Source of the DNA: Mesorhizobium_B sp035998495
GTDB lineage: Bacteria; Pseudomonadota; Alphaproteobacteria; Rhizobiales; Rhizobiaceae
NCBI GenBank assembly: GCA_035998495.1
Contig: DASYHP010000067.1
Span: forward strand, 62,001 to 126,000
Direction of reading: 5' to 3'
Length of the DNA: 64,000 nucleotides
The position numbers and the translations under genes were made by a program. The notes beneath the pieces were generated by a model, which had not been told where the DNA came from, did no database searches, and saw nothing but the letters and a program-made list of their open reading frames with translations. Positions 25,477 to 31,314 of the stretch are shown here, one piece after another (positions within the stretch are counted from its first letter, which is position 1; the number at the start of each line of letters is the position of its first letter).

Positions 25477-25905
25477 TCAAGGGATCGGTGAACACGTGCC
25501 TATTGTCAGAGATGGTCGGACATTATCGTTGCCTCCGACGTAGCCATATATGGAATAGGCATGGAACCTCAGGGTGCCCTCGTCAAACCTGAAGCCCACA
25601 CCGGACTCACGATCGTTCTTGCAGTCGATACTAATCGGTCCACCTAAGCCATATTCGAAGCAGACGAAATCGGGCTTGTCGTTTCCAAGCCGATACACTG
25701 CATACTCGGAACTCGACCAACGCGAGATCGTGAAGCGTTGCTCAGATGGATCGAACTCTACGGACTTCCAACGGCCGTCCTGAAACAGCAGACCCGTGGA
25801 CACGGCGGCCGCACAGAAAAAGCTGTTCTTCGAAGCGGAAGCCACGCGAGCCTCAGTCATGCAGGCTAGCGAAACCAGAACCCATGTGGCTACTCTCAGC
25901 TTCAT
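25477..25905 (-). CDS. Secreted hypothetical protein
   Basis: A 142-residue protein with signal peptide (MKLRVATWVLVSLACMTEAR, cleavage near VASA) and a beta-rich mature part (QRFTISRWSSSEYAVYRLG, GEGTLRF-like strands). I chose ATG 25905 because GAGGCTGAGG lies just upstream; an in-frame ATG at 25956 adds a non-hydrophobic leader. Codon use is poorer in GC than in chromosomal genes, consistent with recent transfer. Function unknown. Confidence 0.6.
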   Translation of the reverse strand: MKLRVATWVLVSLACMTEARVASASKNSFFCAAAVSTGLLFQDGRWKSVEFDPSEQRFTISRWSSSEYAVYRLGNDKPDFVCFEYGLGGPISIDCKNDRESGVGFRFDEGTLRFHAYSIYGYVGGNDNVRPSLTIGTCSPIP

Positions 25906-25939
25906 GTCCTCAGCCTCATGCCCGCCCCGCCGCCATCCT

Positions 25940-26092
25940 TCACTCGACCGGCGCAATCACCTCAGTCGCGGTCGGCTCGCTCTCACCCCGGGGCTCGCCA
26001 AAATAGTGCGTGGAGACAAACCAGAGGAGAAGCGCCGCCCCTGCAATGAGTGAGACAAGGCTGAGGGCTACCCTCTCTAGCAGGGCTTTCAA
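25940..26092 (-). CDS. 50-residue single-span membrane protein coupled to RHH gene
   Basis: The frame starts at TTG 26092, overlapping the stop of the ribbon-helix-helix gene (TTGA), and encodes KALLERVALSLVSLIAGAAL followed by LLLWFVSTHYF and an acidic tail. One membrane span is clear. The overlap implies translational coupling. With the upstream DNA-binding gene it resembles a small toxin-antitoxin pair with a membrane toxin, but this is only a structural analogy. Confidence 0.5.
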   Translation of the reverse strand: MKALLERVALSLVSLIAGAALLLWFVSTHYFGEPRGESEPTATEVIAPVE

Positions 26093-26313
26093 TTCGACAT
26101 CTCGGGCGGCGCTGCCTTGTGCGCCAGATACCCATGCCCGGTGAGCCAATCCGTCAGGATCATGCGCACGGCTTGAGGGCGTGTCGTGGTGGGCACTTCG
26201 GCGGCCATCTTGTCGAGGGCGGCGAGCAGGCCCGGCTCGATGCGAAGATGGATCGAATGGGCTCCGGTCGACGGGCGACCTCTTTTTCTCGTACGAGTTA
26301 TTGCATCGGACAT
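26089..26313 (-). CDS. Ribbon-helix-helix (CopG/Arc-like) DNA-binding protein
   Basis: A 74-residue protein with a basic N-terminus (TRTRKRGRPSTG), a beta strand (HSIHLRIEP) and two helices (GLLAALDKMAAEVP, TRPQAVRMILTDWLTGHG), the ribbon-helix-helix pattern of CopG-family repressors and antitoxins. Such proteins bind operators as dimers. The palindrome CTCGTACGAG near the start codon and the repeat ACTCGAAAAAGAGT just upstream are possible operators. It is coupled to the small membrane protein gene and divergent from the Tat-signal protein gene. Confidence 0.75.
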   Translation of the reverse strand: MSDAITRTRKRGRPSTGAHSIHLRIEPGLLAALDKMAAEVPTTTRPQAVRMILTDWLTGHGYLAHKAAPPEMSN

Positions 26314-26348
26314 AAATAACTGGTACTCGAAAAAGAGTCGGGCCGCAA

Positions 26349-26392
26349 CGGTGCTGGTAACACCGAGGCAGCCCTAACCACGACCGAAAGGG
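26349..26392 (+). promoter_or_regulatory. Possible structured 5' leader of the Tat-signal gene
   Basis: CGGTG (26349) pairs with CACCG (26361) around a 7-base loop, and CCCT (26372) can pair with AGGG (26389), which is also the likely ribosome site of the gene at 26403. The second helix would hide the ribosome site, so translation could depend on leader folding. No known riboswitch is recognised. Confidence 0.35.
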
Positions 26393-26402
26393 AACTTCGA
26401 CC

Positions 26403-26933
26403 ATGGCTAACTCTGCCTCTATCACGAGGCGCGCTTTCGTGCGCGCCCTTCCTGCCGCTGCGGCGGCGACTGCACTGCCGGCCATCGCGCTGGCGGCCAG
26501 CAACCCCGACGCCGAGCTGATCGCGCTCGGGAAGCAGTTCGACACTCTGCGCGCAGCATGGCTCCCGCTCTGGCGTGACATGTGGCGGCTGGACGCCGAG
26601 TGGCGCGGCCTCATCGAGGAGCGCGGCCTGTCGCTCGACCGTGACAGCGAGGCTTGGCAGATCCACAACGAGGTCGGTGTGACAGCGGCAATGGACCGCG
26701 CCGACGCTGCGCTGCTGCCCCTGGAGGAGATCGGCCAGCGCATTCTCTCGATCAAGCCGCAGACCTTGGCGGGACTGGCGGTTTGGGCCAAAGCCACCCG
26801 CTCCGAAGCCGTGAGCGCAGATGCCGCCGACACGCCCGAGGAGGAATGGCATCATCTTGACTGGAACGAGGAGCGCGTCATGCGCTTCCTGGCCGAGGTT
26901 GAGCGGTTGGCTGGTGCGTCATGCGCCTCCTAA
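26403..26933 (+). CDS. Tat-signal hypothetical protein
   Basis: A 176-residue protein with a twin-arginine signal (SITRRAFVRALPAAAAATAL, then PAIALA), implying export in folded form by the TatABC system encoded further right. The mature part is helical and tryptophan-rich (LRAAWLPLWRDMWRLDAEWR) with no recognised catalytic motif. Proteins of this type recur in alphaproteobacterial prophages, but their function is not known to me. GGG(A) about ten bases before the ATG is the ribosome site. Its stop overlaps the next small gene. Confidence 0.65.
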   Translation: MANSASITRRAFVRALPAAAAATALPAIALAASNPDAELIALGKQFDTLRAAWLPLWRDMWRLDAEWRGLIEERGLSLDRDSEAWQIHNEVGVTAAMDRADAALLPLEEIGQRILSIKPQTLAGLAVWAKATRSEAVSADAADTPEEEWHHLDWNEERVMRFLAEVERLAGASCAS

Positions 26934-27058
26934 CCATCCTCGCCGCCCGCTTCTTCTTCGCCCGCGCCAAGCGGCGGAATGCGGCAGCCCATCGGGACTT
27001 CGCCCGCGCTGAGTCGCTGCTGAACCGCTATCTCGTCAGGAGCGGGCGGGCGGCTTGA
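26921..27058 (+). CDS. Small arginine-rich peptide at the end of the cargo operon
   Basis: A 45-residue frame (MRLLTILAARFFFARAKRRN and onwards) that starts 13 bases before the previous stop and ends just before a palindrome and a terminator. The placement favours a real coupled gene. A short hydrophobic start followed by a basic helix could mean membrane association. No family recognised. Confidence 0.45.
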   Translation: MRLLTILAARFFFARAKRRNAAAHRDFARAESLLNRYLVRSGRAA

Positions 27059-27060
27059 AA

Positions 27061-27110
27061 TCGTCACGGTGACGAATTTGGCCCGGCTGCGGAAACGTGG
27101 CCGGGCTTTT
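27061..27110 (+). terminator. Palindrome and Rho-independent terminator at the right end of the cargo
   Basis: TCGTCACGGTGACGA (27061-27075) is a perfect palindrome around one G. It is followed by GCCCGGC and GCCGGGC (27081-27106) and TTTT, a standard terminator. The palindrome could be an operator or an added barrier at the element's end. Confidence 0.8.
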
Positions 27111-27131
27111 CGTTGCCCATCACTGGCGATT

Positions 27132-27175
27132 GTTGCCCCAGATGTTGCCCTGAGACGCACCTGCGGCGGGGCAAC
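27132..27175. repeat. Right arm-type repeats GTTGCCC (likely integrase binding sites)
   Basis: GTTGCCCC at 27132, GTTGCCC at 27144 and inverted GGGGCAAC at 27168 lie 35-78 bases inside the right attachment core. They match the left-arm repeats near 11.6 kb, as expected for the two arms of attP after integration. Confidence 0.7.
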
Positions 27176-27209
27176 AGCCCTTAAAATCGCATTAAGTACT
27201 TGAAAAGCT

Positions 27210-27258
27210 TGGCTCCCCGGGCCGGATTCGAACCAGCGACCAACCGGTTAACAGCCGG
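27210..27258. repeat. attR: 49-bp direct repeat within tRNA-Asn
   Basis: Identical to 11450-11498. Here the repeat is continuous with the 5' part of the tRNA, so the element's own copy of the 3' end restores a complete tRNA gene. Confidence 0.93.
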
Positions 27259-27284
27259 TTGCTCTACCGCTGAGCTACCGGGGA
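27210..27284 (-). tRNA. tRNA-Asn (anticodon GUU)
   Basis: A 75-nt tRNA on the minus strand with acceptor stem TCCCCGG/CCGGGGA, discriminator G and encoded CCA, D arm GCTC..GAGC, anticodon stem CAACCGG/CCGGTTG with loop CTGTTAA (anticodon GTT), and T arm GCTGG/CCGGC with TTCGAAT. It is the integration target of the adjacent element. The 3' half is supplied by the element and the 5' half by the chromosome. Confidence 0.96.
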
Positions 27285-27469
27285 ACAAGGGCTCAGGAAC
27301 AGCGAGCCCGCCTATAGCAAACAGTCTTCGCGTTTGCCAAGCGGGCAGGCGTTGATTTCGGGATCATGCGCCCTGACGCAGCCGTCCACTCGCATTCGCG
27401 AGCCCGGGAAACCATATAGGTGCGAACCGCCGCGCCGCCAACCATCGCCCTGAGCCTGAAGTCCACAAC

Positions 27470-27748
27470 ATGTCCGAGCCGAACGGCCCGCCTTCGCCCA
27501 AGCTGAAGCTTCTGGGCCGCGAAATGCCCTTGCCGCGCTCGCGGGCGGCCCGGATCACCATCGGCTGTCTTCTCATCCTCTTTGGCATCTTCGGATTCCT
27601 GCCGATCCTCGGCTTCTGGATGGTCCCGCTGGGCCTACTGGTGCTCTCCTATGAATTCGCCAGGGTGCGGCGCTGGCGCCGACGCTCCGCCGTGTGGTGG
27701 GAGCGGCGCCGCGGCCGGCCGAGACGCAACGGTTTGGGGGGCGAGTAG
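27470..27748 (+). CDS. Small membrane protein, PGPGW-like
   Basis: A 92-residue inner-membrane protein with one or two hydrophobic stretches (ARITIGCLLILFGIFGFLPI, FWMVPLGLLVLSYEF) flanked by basic residues and a very arginine-rich tail. The glycine/proline pattern resembles the PGPGW small membrane family, whose function is unknown. ATG at 27470 has only a weak ribosome site. It lies between the two tRNA genes. Confidence 0.65.
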   Translation: MSEPNGPPSPKLKLLGREMPLPRSRAARITIGCLLILFGIFGFLPILGFWMVPLGLLVLSYEFARVRRWRRRSAVWWERRRGRPRRNGLGGE

Positions 27749-27849
27749 GCGTTCCGCGCCCCGTCGCTGCGGGTGACGACCTTTTGTTCGGCTTGACGAG
27801 CGGCGTTCCCGCAACCTAATGGAGCCCTCGCGCATGCCGGATGCGGCGG

Positions 27850-27923
27850 GGCCTCGTGGCGGAGTGGTCACGCAGAGGACTGCAAATCCTTGCACCCCGG
27901 TTCGATTCCGGGCGAGGCCTCCA
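27850..27923 (+). tRNA. tRNA-Cys (anticodon GCA)
   Basis: A 74-nt tRNA with acceptor stem GGCCTCG/CGAGGCC, discriminator T and encoded CCA, anticodon loop ACTGCAAAT-type (GCA) on the stem AGGA/TCCT, and T arm CCCGG/CCGGG with TTCGATT. It is intact, with no sign of an inserted element. Confidence 0.95.
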
Positions 27924-28058
27924 GCATCCGGGCGCGGGAGCATTTTCGGGTGAGGTGGACGCCGGCTCACCATTGAAAATGCGGCGAAAGAAAAAACTGG
28001 AGCCGATTCCACGCAAGTGGAAACGGCGCTAGCCACCTACCAGCTTTCCGGTTCGAGC

Positions 28059-28715
28059 ATGGCCCCCGACTTTTCCGTGATGCGCGCGAACATGCTGGAG
28101 GGCCAGCTCCGAACGCAGGACGTTTCCGACCGCGACATCCTGGCCGCCGCGAGCGAACTGCCGCGCGAGCTGTTCGTGCCCGAGCGCCGGCGCATGCTCG
28201 CCTATTCCGATGGGGACATCGAGGTGGCCGAAGGACGCTTCCTGATGGAGGTGGCGCCTTTCGCCAAGATGCTGCAACTGGCCGAAATCCGCGCGTCCGA
28301 TCACGTCCTCGAAGTCGGCGCGGCCACGGGCTACAACGCGGCGGTCCTGTCGCGCCTCGCGCGCTCGGTGGTCGCCCTCGAAAGCGATCCCGCGCTCGCC
28401 GCGCAGGCCGGCGCGACGTTGGCCTCGCTAGGCATCGGCAATGTCGAGGTGGTGACCGGCCCGCTCCCGCAGGGTTGGCCTGCCGCCGCGCTTTATGACG
28501 TGATCGTGGTTTCAGGCGCCGTGGACTTCGTGCCGGGTGCGCTGCTCGACCAGCTCGGTGAGGGTGGGCGTCTCGTGGCGGTGGAAGGCCGTGGGCTGGC
28601 GGGCGAGGTGCGCGTCCACCTGAAGCTCGGCAATGCCGTGGGCGCCCGGCGCGGCTTCAATGCGGCAGTAAAGCCACTCCCCGGTTTTGAACGCGAGCCT
28701 GCGTTCGAATTCTGA
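28059..28715 (+). CDS. Protein-L-isoaspartate methyltransferase-like protein
   Basis: A 218-residue SAM-dependent methyltransferase of the PIMT family, with motif I VLEVGAATGYNAAVLSRLAR and the start region RANMLEGQLRTQDV typical of the tolC-linked paralogues in Hyphomicrobiales. I chose ATG 28059 because family members begin shortly before this motif. It lies upstream of tolC, a common pairing of unclear meaning. A canonical pcm is present separately at 55.2 kb, so this copy probably has another substrate. Confidence 0.8.
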   Translation: MAPDFSVMRANMLEGQLRTQDVSDRDILAAASELPRELFVPERRRMLAYSDGDIEVAEGRFLMEVAPFAKMLQLAEIRASDHVLEVGAATGYNAAVLSRLARSVVALESDPALAAQAGATLASLGIGNVEVVTGPLPQGWPAAALYDVIVVSGAVDFVPGALLDQLGEGGRLVAVEGRGLAGEVRVHLKLGNAVGARRGFNAAVKPLPGFEREPAFEF

Positions 28716-28884
28716 CCTTCGTCCGCTTGCCGAGACTCCGCGGCCGTGTTCGGTTGCGGTCCACATCAGCGTTACTGATTCCTTTCCGGCGGAAGGAAAT
28801 CAGCGGGGAGCATGATGTCCGCGAGGGGGCAGGCGCCTGGCCTGCGATTGCGGCGCTCCCGCGAGGAACGATGGGGGTTGTGCC

Positions 28885-30351
28885 GTGCCGCGTGCTCGAA
28901 TTCGCCTGCTCGCCGTGCTGTTGGCTTCGGCCACGGCTTTCCTGCCGCAATCCGCTTCAGCCGAGAGCATTTTCGGCGCCTTGTCCAAAGCCTATGAGTT
29001 CAACTCCGAGCTGAACTCCGCGCGCGCCGGCGTTCGCGTCACCGACGAGGACGTGGCGATCGCCAAGTCCGGCTACCGGCCCACGGTGGCGGGCGTGGCC
29101 GACGCCGACTACACCTCGCGCACGGAGCGCCAGGACGACGTTGGAAGCCGGATCGCCACCTTCTCCTTTGGGGTGCAGATCAACCAGACCCTGTTTGACG
29201 GCTTCCAGACCCGCAACAATGTACGCTCGGCGGAGGCCAGCGTCTTTGCGGCGCAGGAGAACCTTCGCAACACCGAGCAGAACATCCTCTTCAACGCGGC
29301 GTCCGCCTATATGGACGTGATCCGCGATCGCCGCATCGCCGCGCTGACCGAGCAGAACCTCGCATTCCTGAGCGAGCAGGTGCGCGCCGCCCGTTCCCGG
29401 CTGGAGGTGGGCGAAGGCACGCGCACGGACGTGGCGCAGGCCGAAGCCAGCGCCGCGCAAGCGGAGGCCAATCTGGCATCCGCCCGCGCGCAGGCGCAGG
29501 CGAGCGCGGCCACCTACCGGCAGATCGTGGGCACGGAGCCCGGTCAGCTCGACGGGGCCTCGCCCTTGAGCAAGCTCTTGCCGAGGAGCATCGAACAGGG
29601 GCAGGCCGTCGCCCTCGGCCAGCACCCCGCCATTCAGGCCACCGAGTTTTTGGTGGACGCCACGGCCTATCAGGTGAAGTCGGCCGAAGGCGCGCTTCTG
29701 CCGCAGGTCTCGGCGTCGGCGGGGCTTCAGAGGAGTTTCACCAACACGGTCACGTCCAGCCCGCAAGTCACGAGGGAGGGGGCCTTTCCCGGCCTGCCCG
29801 GCGTGACCACCGGCGGGCGGACCGAGAGCAGCGACACCACCGACACCGCCAGCATCGGCGTGACCCTGAACGTGCCGATCTACCAGGGCGGGCGGGCGTC
29901 GGCGCAGGTGCGCCAGGCCAAGGAGCGGCTGGGCCAGGCGCGCATCGAGGTGGATGTGGCCCGCGATCAGGTGCGTCAGGCGCTGACCACCGCCTGGACG
30001 CAGTATTTCGCCTCCATCGAGGCGGTGCAGGCCAACCGCGAGGTGGTGGCGGCGGCGCAGCTTGCGCTGTCCGGCGTCACCGAGGAGCGCAATGTGGGCC
30101 AGCGCACCACGCTCGACGTGCTCGAAGCCCAGGCCGACGTGATCACGGCGCAGATCAACCTCGCCAGCGCGCAGCGCGACGTGGTGGTGGCGAGTTACGC
30201 GATCGCCTCGGCCACCGGCGCGCTGTCGGCCGAGCGGCTGGGCCTGAACGTCGTGGTCTACCGGCCGCAGGAGCATTTCGACGCGGTCAGGGACAAGTGG
30301 TTCGGCTTGCGCACGCCGGACGGTCGCTGCTCCGATCTTCTGCCCTGTTGA
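28885..30351 (+). CDS. tolC: TolC-family outer membrane channel
   Basis: A 488-residue outer membrane factor that joins inner-membrane pumps and type I secretion systems to the cell exterior. A signal peptide (RLLAVLLASATAFLPQSASA) is followed by two internally repeated halves, each starting with strand/helix patterns such as FEFNSELNSARAGV-like and GQHPAIQATEFLVDA, and long helices (RSRLEVGEGTRTDVAQAEAS; ERNVGQRTTLDVLEAQADVI) that form the periplasmic tunnel. The start is GTG 28885. The C-terminus (NVVVYRPQEHFDAVRDKWFG) is typical of rhizobial TolC. Confidence 0.92.
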   Translation: MPRARIRLLAVLLASATAFLPQSASAESIFGALSKAYEFNSELNSARAGVRVTDEDVAIAKSGYRPTVAGVADADYTSRTERQDDVGSRIATFSFGVQINQTLFDGFQTRNNVRSAEASVFAAQENLRNTEQNILFNAASAYMDVIRDRRIAALTEQNLAFLSEQVRAARSRLEVGEGTRTDVAQAEASAAQAEANLASARAQAQASAATYRQIVGTEPGQLDGASPLSKLLPRSIEQGQAVALGQHPAIQATEFLVDATAYQVKSAEGALLPQVSASAGLQRSFTNTVTSSPQVTREGAFPGLPGVTTGGRTESSDTTDTASIGVTLNVPIYQGGRASAQVRQAKERLGQARIEVDVARDQVRQALTTAWTQYFASIEAVQANREVVAAAQLALSGVTEERNVGQRTTLDVLEAQADVITAQINLASAQRDVVVASYAIASATGALSAERLGLNVVVYRPQEHFDAVRDKWFGLRTPDGRCSDLLPC

Positions 30352-30478
30352 AATCCCTCCGGCGCCGGCTTTGGGGATTCCCGGCTTTGCGGGCGTCCGC
30401 TACGCTCGGGCGCGTGATTCGAGCCCTGGGGCGGGCCGATTCTCAAGCGGTCACGGGACCGGGTGCGGCGAGGCGAGT

Positions 30479-31213
30479 ATGACGATGGTGCCGGTGAACA
30501 GCGTGCAGCGCGAACCTTCCATGGAGGAAATCCTCGCTTCGATCCGCCGGATCATCGAGGACAGCGACACCACCCGCAAGGCGCCCGACCTTCCCGCGCC
30601 GACCGAGGCCGGCGAGGTGGACGCCTTCCGGGTCGAACTCGGCTCAGCGGAGCCTGTCCGCGACGAAGGTCGGGACGGGGGCTTTTCATTCGGGCAGAGT
30701 CCCGCGGCTGCGCAGCCGCCTGGGGCGGAAGAAGCGCCTGAAGACGTCGGTGAGGCTCGGACCGCCGCGACACCGACGCCAGTCGATATGGACATGGCCG
30801 ACGACGCGCTGCCGGAGGAGGATGAGCAGACGAGCGACGCCGCCGATTTAGAGCTGGACATGGGCGACCTGAACGCCGGCGAGATCAACGGCGCGCACTT
30901 CTCGTTCCCGGCCCAGGCCGACGCGTCGCATCCCGAGATGTCGGCGGCGCATGCCGAAGCGCCGCGCGCCCAGAGCGAGGCCTCGCGGCCGGCGATCATC
31001 TCCGAGCAGACGGGACGGCAGGTCGCCGCCTCGTTCGGCGAGCTGTCGGAAGCGTTCACCGCGCGCTCGCGCCGCAGCTTCGACGAGATCGCCGAGGAGA
31101 TGCTGCGGCCCATGCTGCAGGACTGGCTGGACAACAACCTGCCGCATCTGGTCGAGCGCCTCGTGCGCGAGGAGATCGAGCGCATCGCGCGGGGGTCGGT
31201 CGCGCCTCGGTGA
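30479..31213 (+). CDS. popZ: Polar organising protein PopZ-like (DUF2497)
   Basis: A 244-residue protein with the conserved N-terminal helix EPSMEEILASIRRIIEDSD, a long acidic, proline-rich linker and a C-terminal helical domain (LRPMLQDWLDNNLPHLVERL followed by VREEIERIARG). This is the layout of PopZ/DUF2497, which self-assembles at cell poles, tethers the chromosome origin and recruits cell-cycle kinases. ATG 30479 is chosen because the conserved helix follows closely. It lies between tolC and valS on the same strand, as in other Hyphomicrobiales. Confidence 0.88.
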   Translation: MTMVPVNSVQREPSMEEILASIRRIIEDSDTTRKAPDLPAPTEAGEVDAFRVELGSAEPVRDEGRDGGFSFGQSPAAAQPPGAEEAPEDVGEARTAATPTPVDMDMADDALPEEDEQTSDAADLELDMGDLNAGEINGAHFSFPAQADASHPEMSAAHAEAPRAQSEASRPAIISEQTGRQVAASFGELSEAFTARSRRSFDEIAEEMLRPMLQDWLDNNLPHLVERLVREEIERIARGSVAPR

Positions 31214-31314
31214 GAACCGTCCCGCGTGGTTGGATGCCCCCACGCTGCAATTGACTTGCCTCCGCGCATCCGGTTTACCCCGCCCGTTCCCCATCCTGAC
31301 GCGCGGTTCCTTCC

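Larger units (their letters stand above)
11450..27258. mobile_element. 15.8-kb prophage-like or satellite-like element integrated in tRNA-Asn
   Basis: The element is bounded by identical 49-bp direct repeats at 11450-11498 and 27210-27258; the right copy is the 3' part of tRNA-Asn. An integrase gene lies next to the left end. Gene content in order is integrase, unknown, AlpA-like, small phage genes, replication-like, small and large terminase, coiled-coil protein, large lytic virion protein, then cargo. No portal, major capsid, protease or tail gene was found, so it is either a decayed prophage or a satellite that borrows a helper's particle. Codon use in several cargo genes is less GC-rich than in the flanking chromosome. 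Confidence 0.9.
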
